Shown here: positions 26,959-35,072 of the stretch, piece by piece
Position numbering within the stretch: position 1 is the stretch's first letter
Layout: each line of letters begins with the position of its first letter
NCBI RefSeq assembly: GCF_034931045.1
Contig: NZ_JAYGHH010000003.1
Span: forward strand, 124,001-188,000
Source: Nodularia sp034931045
GTDB taxonomy: Bacteria; Cyanobacteriota; Cyanobacteriia; Cyanobacteriales; Nostocaceae
Direction: 5' to 3'
Length of the DNA: 64,000 bases
Translations under genes and position numbers: made by a program
The notes under the pieces: model-generated
What the model was told of the DNA's origin: nothing
Databases searched by the model: none
The model's input: only the letters and a program-made list of their open reading frames with translations

Positions 26959-27447
26959 CAAAAAAATCATAAATCAGGGAAAAATCGATATGATAAGCAA
27001 AACCCCTGAGAAAATGCAGAGTCAGTAGGGGCGCGTTTATCAATATTGAAACCCCTACCATAGTGGATAGTTTGCGTGCCTTAGTCGAATACTGCCAACT
27101 TCACAAGATTTATAATATTTAAGATGTGTACTTGATTAACTTGTAAAATCCTATGAATATAGATAAATAAGTGGGCGTAAATAAAGTTAACTGGTGGGGG
27201 TCTTCATTTGTCCTTTGTCATTGGTCATTGGCAAGGATTTTGCCCTGTTTGCTTTTCGTAATATAGTTTGTTTTTTCCTACCTACTTAAGCAACAACAAA
27301 TTATTTATTTTTCTCTAATTTTAAGTATAGTTAAGCTTAATAAATAATGTTTTTGTGGCAGATTTATAATATTATCTAAGACTGCATTTGTAAACTTTTT
27401 ATTAAAGCTAAAAAGGTTTAAAACCACATTGACGGAGATTTTCTTTC
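26959..27447. other. Intergenic region before hemJ with two repeats
   Basis: This 489-base AT-rich region holds a hairpin of GTAGGG...GTTT/AAACCCCTAC type at 27025-27058 and a heptamer run (TTGTCCT, TTGTCAT, TGGTCAT) at about 27209-27231. The hemJ promoter must lie in the last 200 bases. No gene is visible. Confidence 0.6.
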
Positions 27448-28038
27448 ATGGCTTATTCCTGGTTTAAAGCATTTCATCTAATTGGGATTGTAGTTTGGTT
27501 TGCGGGGTTATTTTATTTGGTACGCCTATTTATTTATCATGTGGAAGCGAACCAAGAACCAGAACCAGCAAAAACGATCCTGAAAAATCAGTATCAGATT
27601 ATGGAAAAGCGCCTTTACCATATCATTACTACGCCAGGAATGTTGCTGACAGTAGCAATGGCGATAGGCTTATTAAGCACTGAACCAGAAGTTTTAAAAC
27701 AAAGTTGGTTACATATTAAACTGTTATTTGTTGCTCTTTTACTCGGTTATCATCATTACTGTAAGCGTTTGATGAAGCAGTTAGCCGCAGATAAATGTCG
27801 TTGGAGTGGTCAACAGTTAAGGGCTTTAAATGAAGCACCTACAGTCATGTTGCTGGTGATTGTTTTACTAGCTGTGTTTAAGAACAATCTACCTACAGAT
27901 ATTACCGCTTGGGGCATTTTTGGCTTAATTATTTTGATGGCGGTGACTATTCAGCTTTATGCTAAAAAACGCCGACGCGATCAAGAAAAGCTGACAGGAG
28001 AAGGACAAATAGGACAAGTTCCTCAACAACAAAGTTAA
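27448..28038 (+). CDS. hemJ: Protoporphyrinogen IX oxidase, HemJ type
   Basis: HemJ oxidises protoporphyrinogen IX to protoporphyrin IX in haem and chlorophyll synthesis, in the membrane. The 196-residue protein has four to five membrane helices and the family motifs SWFKAFHLIGIVVWFAGLFYL (with conserved His10), MEKRLYHIITTPGM and HIKLLFVALLLGYHHYCKR. The basic C-terminal tail (KKRRRDQEK) is cytoplasmic. The gene is of normal length. Confidence 0.92.
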   Translation: MAYSWFKAFHLIGIVVWFAGLFYLVRLFIYHVEANQEPEPAKTILKNQYQIMEKRLYHIITTPGMLLTVAMAIGLLSTEPEVLKQSWLHIKLLFVALLLGYHHYCKRLMKQLAADKCRWSGQQLRALNEAPTVMLLVIVLLAVFKNNLPTDITAWGIFGLIILMAVTIQLYAKKRRRDQEKLTGEGQIGQVPQQQS

Positions 28039-28046
28039 TTTAACTG

Positions 28047-28073
28047 GCTCTCCTGCATGATGCGCGGGAGAGC
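28047..28073 (+). terminator. Hairpin downstream of hemJ
   Basis: GCTCTCC and GGAGAGC form a perfect 7-bp stem nine bases after the hemJ stop codon. There is no T-tract, so it may be a 3' stability element and not a classical terminator. Confidence 0.5.
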
Positions 28074-28257
28074 TGGAAGAAGCCAAATAAGATTATTAAT
28101 TGCTGTTCTTATTAACACAAATAAATAGAGTTTGCTGTTCGCGTAGCGTGCAGTTAGGTATAAAAGTTATTTGTGAGGATTGTTCCCTGTTCCCTACCTC
28201 ATGGCTACACCACGCAAGCTACAGAAACCAAACCGGACTCCTACATCTATCAAAAAA

Positions 28258-28299
28258 GTAATAAATTGTACTAAATTGCAGATAAAAAACAGTTAACGT
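28258..28299 (+). promoter_or_regulatory. NtcA-activated promoter of ntcB
   Basis: GTAATAAATTGTAC at 28258-28271 fits GTA-N8-TAC exactly. TAACGT (28294-28299) fits the -10 form TA-N3-T, with a spacing of 22 bases. This is the canonical layout of an NtcA-activated cyanobacterial promoter. It predicts a transcript start near 28306, about 30 bases before the ntcB start codon. Confidence 0.8.
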
Positions 28300-28315
28300 A
28301 ATGAAGGCCATAAAT

Positions 28316-28329
28316 GTAATTCAGGCTAC
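28316..28329 (+). promoter_or_regulatory. Second NtcA-type box between promoter and ntcB start codon
   Basis: GTAATTCAGGCTAC also fits GTA-N8-TAC exactly and lies just downstream of the predicted transcript start and seven bases before the ATG. Its position would suit repression or a roadblock more than activation. Confidence 0.6.
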
Positions 28330-28335
28330 ATCAAA

Positions 28336-29259
28336 ATGCGGCTAGAGCAGTTGCAAGCCTTTCTGGCGATCACCCAAACTGGTAGCTTCCAACAAGCAGC
28401 CCGAAAATGTGGTATTACCCAATCGACTATCAGCAGGCAAATTCAGTCACTAGAAGCTGATCTGGGCGTAGAACTATTTCATCGCACCAACCACGCCAAG
28501 TTAACTTTAGGTGGTGAATGTTTGCTACCTCGTGTCCGTAAAATATGTCAGGAGTGGCAAACGGCTACACAAGAATTAACCGATTTAATCGCTGGGAAGC
28601 AGCCAGAACTCTGCATTGCGGTAATTCATTCACTGTGTGCTTCTTACTTACCACCAGTGTTACAAAAATTTTGTCACGATTATCCAGAAGTCCAATTGCG
28701 GGTAACATCATTGGGTAGCGATCGCGCTTTAAAAGTCCTTAAAGATGGATTAGTAGATTTAGCAATTGTGATGAATAATCGCTTCTTAACCACAGCCAGA
28801 GAAATGGTAGTAGAAGCATTATATGAAGAATCCATAGAAGTACTGACATCCGTTCATCATCCCCTAGCCCAATACGAAAGCATTCCTTGGTCGGAACTAG
28901 TGCGTTATCCCCAAGTAGTTTTCAAAGATGGTTATGGGATGCAACGCTTAGTACAAGACAAATTTGAACGCCTAGAAGCTAAACTGCAAGCAGCTTTAGA
29001 AGTAAATACCTTAGACGCTTTCCGGGGAGTCGTGCGTCAGGGACAATTAGTAGCCTTGTTACCTTATTCAGCTCTGATAGAAGCACGAAATGACTCTACC
29101 CTAGCAGTACGTCCCTTAACTGATAATTCTGGTTTTACGCGTCGGGTAGTGATGGTAACAACTCAAGACCGCCTCCAGATACCTCCCATCCAGAACTTTT
29201 GGCAATTGGTGTTAGAACATATCCCAGCGCAATTTCAGCACCAGAGATCAGCTTCCTAA
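28336..29259 (+). CDS. ntcB: LysR-type nitrate assimilation activator NtcB
   Basis: NtcB activates nitrate and nitrite assimilation genes together with NtcA. The 307-residue protein has the LysR helix-turn-helix (residues about 15-40, GSFQQAARKCGITQSTISRQ) and the effector domain. I recognise the NtcB-specific sequences LGSDRALKVLKDGLVDLAIVMNN and YPQVVFKDGYGMQRLV. The identification is strengthened by the adjacent cnaT homolog, as in Anabaena PCC 7120 (all0602-all0601). No nir or nrt genes are in the window. Confidence 0.88.
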   Translation: MRLEQLQAFLAITQTGSFQQAARKCGITQSTISRQIQSLEADLGVELFHRTNHAKLTLGGECLLPRVRKICQEWQTATQELTDLIAGKQPELCIAVIHSLCASYLPPVLQKFCHDYPEVQLRVTSLGSDRALKVLKDGLVDLAIVMNNRFLTTAREMVVEALYEESIEVLTSVHHPLAQYESIPWSELVRYPQVVFKDGYGMQRLVQDKFERLEAKLQAALEVNTLDAFRGVVRQGQLVALLPYSALIEARNDSTLAVRPLTDNSGFTRRVVMVTTQDRLQIPPIQNFWQLVLEHIPAQFQHQRSAS

Positions 29260-29290
29260 AGTATGATCAGTCAAAACTTGACCTTTTTTG

Positions 29291-29322
29291 AATTCAAAAT
29301 TCAAAATTCAAAATGCAAAATG
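29291..29322. repeat. ATTCAAA heptamer array
   Basis: Three ATTCAAA units and one ATGCAAA variant in register lie between ntcB and cnaT. Confidence 0.85.
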
Positions 29323-29483
29323 AAGAAGAAATAAAATTTTGTAATTGATTAATTCTGGGTACAAGCCCCTGCCATAATCTTTGATTTGGCAGTCTTCAAT
29401 CAGTGGTGGGTACAAGCCCCGACTGATTGTCTTTAATTTTGAATTAATAATTTTGAATTTTGAATTGATTTGACCTTTGACTA

Positions 29484-30533
29484 ATGGCTGGCATGAGTAA
29501 TGTATTTAGGGAACTACTAAAAAAAGTAGGTAGCGGAAACCACACAGCAGAGAACTTAACTCGTGCGGAAGCAGCCACAGCTACTAAAATGATGCTGCTC
29601 GGTGAAGCAACACCAGTACAAATTGGTGCATTTTTAATTGCCCATCGCATCAGGCGACCTACAGGGGAAGAGTTAGCAGGGATGTTAGATGCTTATGAAG
29701 AATTGGGGCCAAAATTGCAACCAATGGCATCTACACGCCCGGCAATGGTTTTAGGAATACCTTACGATGGCAGAACCCGTACTGCACCAATTAGCCCAGT
29801 GATAGCATTACTACTCGCCACAGCAGGACAACCAGTAGTAATGCACGGAGGCGATCGCTTACCTACAAAATATGGTTTACCTTTAGGAAAAATTTGGCAA
29901 GGGTTAGGTGTGGATTGGACTGCTTTACCATTAGCTAAAACCCAGCAGGTCTTTGCAGAAACAAATATCGGCTTTATTTATACACCTAAGCATTTTCCCT
30001 TAACTAACGCCTTATGGAAATATCGTGACCAACTTGGCAAGCGCCCACCTTTGGCAACAATGGAATTAATTTGGTGTCCTTACGCTGGGGATGCTCATAT
30101 TGTGGCTGGTTTTGTCCATCCGCCCACAGAAACCATGTTTCGGGTAGCCTTGGAACTGCGAAAAGTCCACAAATATACTTTAATTAAGGGATTAGAAGGT
30201 AGTTGCGATTTGCCACGCGATCGCACTGCAATTATCGCTTTGTCTCACACACCCCAAGAGATTGAAAGATTACTGCTCTCACCCCATGATTATGGTATCA
30301 CTACCAAGAATGTACCTCTAGGAAGTACTGAGGAACTGCTAAATCAAATCCAGGAAGTTTTAGCTGGTCAATCAGGGGAACTTATGCAAACAGCCTTATG
30401 GAATGGGGGATTTTATCTCTGGCGCAGTGGTATTTGTTCAGATATGCCATCAGGTTTAAGCAAAGCGGCAGAATTATTCCATAATGGGGCGGTAGCTGCC
30501 AAACTCCATGAAATTCAACAGTGTTGCCGGTAG
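29484..30533 (+). CDS. cnaT: CnaT, anthranilate-phosphoribosyltransferase-like nitrate regulator
   Basis: The 349-residue protein belongs to the TrpD/thymidine phosphorylase superfamily (MLLGEATPVQIGAFLIAHRIR, VMHGGDRLPTKYG). CnaT of Anabaena PCC 7120 is such a protein, needed for expression of the nir nitrate operon and encoded next to ntcB. The same neighbourhood here supports the name over TrpD: the classical TrpD substrate motif region (KHGNR) reads MHGGDR. The alternative start ATG 29493 shortens it by three residues. The biochemical activity is unknown. Confidence 0.78.
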   Translation: MAGMSNVFRELLKKVGSGNHTAENLTRAEAATATKMMLLGEATPVQIGAFLIAHRIRRPTGEELAGMLDAYEELGPKLQPMASTRPAMVLGIPYDGRTRTAPISPVIALLLATAGQPVVMHGGDRLPTKYGLPLGKIWQGLGVDWTALPLAKTQQVFAETNIGFIYTPKHFPLTNALWKYRDQLGKRPPLATMELIWCPYAGDAHIVAGFVHPPTETMFRVALELRKVHKYTLIKGLEGSCDLPRDRTAIIALSHTPQEIERLLLSPHDYGITTKNVPLGSTEELLNQIQEVLAGQSGELMQTALWNGGFYLWRSGICSDMPSGLSKAAELFHNGAVAAKLHEIQQCCR

Positions 30534-30570
30534 TTTAAGTCTCAGAGTTGGGGCAGGAAATTTCGCATTT

Positions 30571-31626
30571 TTAATTACAACAAATTTGAGTCAATGTTTC
30601 TACCAAAACTTGATTTTGTACATCTGTGCCAATAGTGATACGTAACTTATTATCTAGTCCAGGCTGTGGGAAATAGCGTACTAAAATTTGTCGTTCTTTG
30701 AGCTGTTGGTAGAGATATTCGGCATTTGCTTGGGGAGGCTGTACCAACAAAAAGTTAGTTTGGGAATCCCCAACATGGAAACCTAATTGTTTTAACTCTG
30801 TGGCCAGTTGCGTCCGTGATGCTTTCACCTTGACTGCACAAGCATTTTTATAATCTTGGTCAATAATCGCAGCTGTTCCTAATGCACAGGCGATCGCATC
30901 AATGTTATAGCTATCCTTGACCTTAAACAATCCATGCAGCAACTTGGGATGAGCCACCCCAAAGCCCAGGCGTAATCCTGCCAACGAGTAACCCTTAGAA
31001 AGTGTCCGAATTACAATTACGTTCTCGTATTCCTTCACCAAAGACAGGGCATTCTCTTCGGCAAAATCTACATACGCTTCATCAATCACTAAAACCCCAG
31101 ATAATCGCCTTGCTAGTTGCCGTAAATCGTTAATTGGCACTATATGCCCTGAAGGACTGTTAGGCGATGCAATGAAGGTTACAGCCCCATTAGCAGCAAT
31201 TAGTTCTTCCAGAGGTAATTTATAATTTTCTTTATAAGGAATCTCTAACAGTTCCGCCCCCTGCATTTGAGTCAAAGTCACATATAATACATAGGTTGGT
31301 ATCGGGTAAACTACCTTTCTTCCAGGTTCAGTGCAGGCTCGAATCACTAAATTTAAAACTTCATCACTGCCATTACCGACAATGATCCAATCACTCGGAA
31401 CGCCCAAAACTTTACTGACAGCTCGCCGGAATTCTCCCCCTAACGGTTCTGGATACCGTCGTAACCACTCCCCTTCAATATTTTGCAGCACAGATAGCAC
31501 CGCAGGTGACGGAGGATAGGGATTTTCATTACTATTGAGTTTAATGACCTGTATTCCACTTTGAGGCTGTTCACCGGGGACATAGCTAGCCATGGCATCG
31601 ATATTAGATCGGAAGTAATTGGTCAT
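30571..31626 (-). CDS. hisC: Histidinol-phosphate aminotransferase
   Basis: HisC transfers an amino group from glutamate to imidazole-acetol phosphate in histidine synthesis. The 351-residue class I/II PLP enzyme has KLNSNENPYPPSP at the N-terminus, GNGSDEVLNL, the SPNSPSGH motif, DEAYVDFAE, and the PLP lysine in RTLSKGYSLAGLRLGF. Length is normal. It converges on cnaT. Confidence 0.9.
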   Translation of the reverse strand: MTNYFRSNIDAMASYVPGEQPQSGIQVIKLNSNENPYPPSPAVLSVLQNIEGEWLRRYPEPLGGEFRRAVSKVLGVPSDWIIVGNGSDEVLNLVIRACTEPGRKVVYPIPTYVLYVTLTQMQGAELLEIPYKENYKLPLEELIAANGAVTFIASPNSPSGHIVPINDLRQLARRLSGVLVIDEAYVDFAEENALSLVKEYENVIVIRTLSKGYSLAGLRLGFGVAHPKLLHGLFKVKDSYNIDAIACALGTAAIIDQDYKNACAVKVKASRTQLATELKQLGFHVGDSQTNFLLVQPPQANAEYLYQQLKERQILVRYFPQPGLDNKLRITIGTDVQNQVLVETLTQICCN

Positions 31627-31920
31627 GGTGCATACTTATTCGTAATTCGGAAGAAGAGGCTTTAAAATAATTGACTGAGTAAGTTACCTAGCTATAAACC
31701 TGACAGGGAGAGAGCGTTAGCGTAAAGGTAGTAGGTTGGTGTTAGCATAAGCTAGCTTTTGCCTAGTCAGAATAGCTCCCCAGCTCACTAATTCCCTATC
31801 AAGGGTAGTTTAGCAACTTGTATGTAAGATTGTTTCGTATGTACTTATGGGATTTTTTCAGCCTGTCAAATGCCGCCCGTATCTCAAAAAATTATTGCTC
31901 GAACAAAAAAACTAACAATT

Positions 31921-32865
31921 ATGTCATCTACTGAACCTACCCCCAATGAGCCAAATGAGGCTGAAACTCAACTTCAAACCCCACCTGAACCTGAAGAAGT
32001 AAATATTGATACTGAAATCCAGGAAGAGATTGAAGAATCGGGAGCAATATTTCAAGCTATTGGGGTAATTGTTGGGGATGTCAACTTAAATGAGGATGGT
32101 AAAAACACAATTACCATTAGTAATTTAGAATACCCGCTTTTCTATATTCCCCAAAAACGCAAAGTATTTGACGCTCTCACCAAAGAAATAGAAACTACTG
32201 GCAACAAAACCTTTAGGCTGGTAGTTTATCCTAAAGCCATTCATTTTCCCCGGAAAGACCAACCCCATAGTATGACTTTTCAACTAGTTGGATTTGATAG
32301 GGGGCGAGAACAACAGACAGTTTCAGCAGAATTAGAAGACAACGAGTTTAAATTTTCAGGACTATGGCAATTTATTCCCGTTTGTCAAACTCCTTGTATT
32401 TCTGTTTTCCGCAACTTTACTCGTGAAAGACTCGAATATATTAAGCAGGCCGAGCCAACGAGAAAAGTAAAATTTATGAAGGCTAGTCATCTGCCTTTAT
32501 TTTGGAAAGACGCGCCAGTTAAACCCTTCAGATTTAATCCGAAAGCTGAAAAAGAAGACCAAGGACATCCGATATTTGTCTCCCTGAAAGCAAAATTTTT
32601 GCCTGGGCGTAATGTCTTCGGTTTTGTGGCACTATTAGCGCCACCCCAAGAAACTGCACCGAGATTTCTCAAAGCATCCAAAAAGGATAAAGCTACAGCG
32701 TTGCAAGAGTCTAAAAAGAATAAAGGCGCAGTCCCGCAAGCATCCAAAAAGGATACTCCCAAGCCGAGTAACAAGCCTAGTAATAATCTGCCCAAGCCAG
32801 TTCTTAAAAAGCCTTCCCCAGAACCTGAGAAGGAGAAAGACACAGACAAAGATACAGAAAAATAG
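31921..32865 (+). CDS. Unknown protein with acidic N-terminus and Lys/Pro-rich tail
   Basis: I chose ATG 31921 (MSSTEPTPNEPNEAE), giving 314 residues. An acidic, disordered stretch of about 45 residues precedes a beta-rich core (about 45-235, beginning AIFQAIGVIVGDVNL). The last 80 residues are Lys/Pro/Ser-rich with related units (KASKKDKATA, ESKKNKGAV, ASKKDTPKP), in part from a DNA duplication. This charge layout suggests binding to nucleic acid or an acidic partner, but no family is recognised. Confidence 0.7.
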   Translation: MSSTEPTPNEPNEAETQLQTPPEPEEVNIDTEIQEEIEESGAIFQAIGVIVGDVNLNEDGKNTITISNLEYPLFYIPQKRKVFDALTKEIETTGNKTFRLVVYPKAIHFPRKDQPHSMTFQLVGFDRGREQQTVSAELEDNEFKFSGLWQFIPVCQTPCISVFRNFTRERLEYIKQAEPTRKVKFMKASHLPLFWKDAPVKPFRFNPKAEKEDQGHPIFVSLKAKFLPGRNVFGFVALLAPPQETAPRFLKASKKDKATALQESKKNKGAVPQASKKDTPKPSNKPSNNLPKPVLKKPSPEPEKEKDTDKDTEK

Positions 32866-32869
32866 CATC

Positions 32870-32894
32870 AGCCCACAGGCTTTAGCCTGGGGCT
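32870..32894 (+). terminator. Hairpin after the 31921-32865 gene
   Basis: AGCC and CAGGCT pair with AGCCTG and GGCT around a two-base TT loop, with internal bulges. It begins five bases after the stop codon; no T-tract follows. Confidence 0.5.
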
Positions 32895-33023
32895 AGGAAT
32901 TGCTAAAATACAGCAGTTATTAGTCATGATTTCTGACGTGTTTATCTTTAGTAAGGTAATTTAGTTTATTCCGCCAACCCTACTTAAACACAGATTCATT
33001 TCAATGAAAACTGCTGTAAGATT

Positions 33024-33515
33024 ATGAGTGATCACAAAATATTTTTGCGTCTCGCTGAAGAAACCGACGCATGGGTGATGAGTGCAATTCATATTGCTGC
33101 CATCAAAGCTCTGCCTACGACTTTTTACACCCGAAAACAGCTGTTGGCTTGGCGTAATTATCGCGACAAGCCTAATAGTAAAAATATTTTGCAGAATATG
33201 CAAGCAGAAACTTTTTGGGTTGCTGTTGAGAATAATAGGCTTGCAGGTTTTGCTAGTTTCATGGTTGATGAACTTATTGCCTTATATGTGCATCCTCATT
33301 ATCAATGTCAAGGCGTAGGGCGAGCTTTAGTTACACATTTTTGTCAAGAAGCTACTAATCAAGGTATAAATCAAGTAATTACAACTGCTAGTCTTTATGC
33401 TGAAGGATTTTATTCCCGATTGGGATTTACTGCTGTCAAAAGAGCGCCTCATCAGTTAAGAACTGGCATAGTTGTTCCAGTCACCAAAATGAACAAAATC
33501 TTAACTCTTGCTTGA
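33024..33515 (+). CDS. GNAT-family N-acetyltransferase
   Basis: The 163-residue protein has the acetyl-CoA-binding motif A, LYVHPHYQCQGVGRALV, and the C-terminal YAEGFYSRLGF of GNAT enzymes. The acceptor cannot be predicted. The TetR-family regulator gene follows about 100 bases later on the same strand. Confidence 0.85.
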   Translation: MSDHKIFLRLAEETDAWVMSAIHIAAIKALPTTFYTRKQLLAWRNYRDKPNSKNILQNMQAETFWVAVENNRLAGFASFMVDELIALYVHPHYQCQGVGRALVTHFCQEATNQGINQVITTASLYAEGFYSRLGFTAVKRAPHQLRTGIVVPVTKMNKILTLA

Positions 33516-33619
33516 TTAAATATGCTTTAAGTTTAGTAAAAAAAATTCAACTTGTTTTACTGGAAATGCAATTTTTTTTACAAAATGTAATAGTATTTAA
33601 GCAAGTACCTGCAAGCAAA

Positions 33620-34231
33620 ATGACTAGAACTATCCGATCCTCCTCTCTTACCCGTATACGTTTGATAGAAGCTGCCTCGCAGGTATTTGCTAGTTTAGGT
33701 GTTCAAGGAGCAACTACTCGTGAAATAGCTCGTGTCGCCAGAGTGAATGAGGTGACTTTATTTCGCCACTTTGCGAGCAAAGAACAATTACTGAGGGCAG
33801 TCATTGAAAATGCCTCCGCCCTCCAGACAGAAGCCCTCGCGCACCCTGAAGCTTGGACACAGAACCTTAGCGTTGATTTAAAAAAGTATGCCCAGCTTTA
33901 TAACGCCATGCTGGAAGCACACGAAGATTTGATTCGGACTTTCATTGGGGAAGCTAAACGTCATCCTGAAGCTGCTAGGCAAATCATTCAAGAAGCGGCC
34001 AAGCCTTTGGGTGAAAAATTGGTGGCTTACTTGCAATCTAGTCAGAAACGAGGGACTGTTAGACTTGATCTTGATCCGTTTCCGGCAGTTGATATGTTTA
34101 CAGGGATGCTATTGGCCGGGATGCTCTGCCGGACGGTAAAATATAATCAAAGTGACTACAGTAGTAATAATTACATTGACACTTGTGTAGATATTTTTGT
34201 GCGTGGTATTGCAGTTCAGGAAAAGTGTTGA
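33620..34231 (+). CDS. TetR/AcrR-family transcriptional regulator
   Basis: The ATG at 33620 (MTRTIRSSSLTRIRLIEAA) gives 203 residues; the longer frame from 33512 adds 36 residues not typical of the family. The N-terminal helix-turn-helix is clear (GATTREIARVARVNEVTLFRHF). The C-terminal ligand domain is variable and gives no hint of an inducer. It could regulate the neighbouring GNAT or its own gene. Confidence 0.85.
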   Translation: MTRTIRSSSLTRIRLIEAASQVFASLGVQGATTREIARVARVNEVTLFRHFASKEQLLRAVIENASALQTEALAHPEAWTQNLSVDLKKYAQLYNAMLEAHEDLIRTFIGEAKRHPEAARQIIQEAAKPLGEKLVAYLQSSQKRGTVRLDLDPFPAVDMFTGMLLAGMLCRTVKYNQSDYSSNNYIDTCVDIFVRGIAVQEKC

Positions 34232-34245
34232 TTTTCACGCTCAGG

Positions 34246-34956
34246 TTAAGTACGGGCTGGTTGATGAAATCGCATAAACGCTGCCCCGATTAATAAGCCC
34301 AGAAGTTGCGCCCAGTATGCTATGTTCCCTGAATTTACACCAGATGGGGGAATGTGTAAGCTGCCAATTCCGTAAAATAGCTGTTGGATAAACCACCAAA
34401 ATAGATACAAATAGGCGGGCAGCTGAATGGGAATATACACAATTAGGAGTGGGAGAATTGTATCGATTTTAACTTTAAAGAATTTGCATACATAAGCTCC
34501 TAAAATTGCCGCGATCGCACCATTGGCTCCGATTAATGGTATTGTCAAACTCGGTTCTAAAATAATTTGTGCTATCCCTGTCAGAATCCCCGCACTCAGA
34601 TACAATCCCAGAAAACGTCCATGTCCAATCACGTTTTCGACAGTTTTACCAAAAACCCATAAAAATAGTAAATTTCCCAAAATTTGACTAAAACTACCGT
34701 GAAGAAACATCCCCAACAATAGGGTAGGTATACGCCAAAAAACAACTACCCAAGCGGCTGGATTAACTTGGATAGCATTGGTAATTGCACTAGTAATTTG
34801 GGCGGGAATCAAACCCCAACTATTGATAAAAGATCCTAATTCTCCACTAATCTCTAGTTTAAGTTGCCATAAAAATAGAGCAATATTAATGCCAATCAGC
34901 CAATAAATAATAATTGGTTGATGACGTAGGCGAATATTATCACTAATAGGAATCAT
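34246..34956 (-). CDS. Rhomboid-family membrane protein lacking catalytic residues
   Basis: The 236-residue protein has six to seven membrane helices and rhomboid landmarks, including FLHGSFSQILGNLLFLWVFG and PLIGANGAIAAILGAYV. The active-site Ser of GASG is Asn145 and the active-site His of the WAH motif is Gln217 (AYWAQLLGLL). The oxyanion His of HGxxxH is Gln91, while Asn95 remains. It should therefore be a pseudoprotease. The frame is intact, so this is not a decayed gene. Confidence 0.85.
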   Translation of the reverse strand: MIPISDNIRLRHQPIIIYWLIGINIALFLWQLKLEISGELGSFINSWGLIPAQITSAITNAIQVNPAAWVVVFWRIPTLLLGMFLHGSFSQILGNLLFLWVFGKTVENVIGHGRFLGLYLSAGILTGIAQIILEPSLTIPLIGANGAIAAILGAYVCKFFKVKIDTILPLLIVYIPIQLPAYLYLFWWFIQQLFYGIGSLHIPPSGVNSGNIAYWAQLLGLLIGAAFMRFHQPART

Positions 34957-35072
34957 ATAGATTGATTTTAAATGTGCAATAAGTTTTCTTGTTCATCTTC
35001 CCATACCCCTGTTTTAATTAATTTGTGGCAAGATTGGAATCAGGTAACAATGCACTCAACTAGGCAAACGAG

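Noticed and set aside
32487..32868. Long antisense frames over the Lys/Pro-rich tail
   Set aside because: They are shadows of the sense gene with low-complexity Leu/Phe composition and no start signals.
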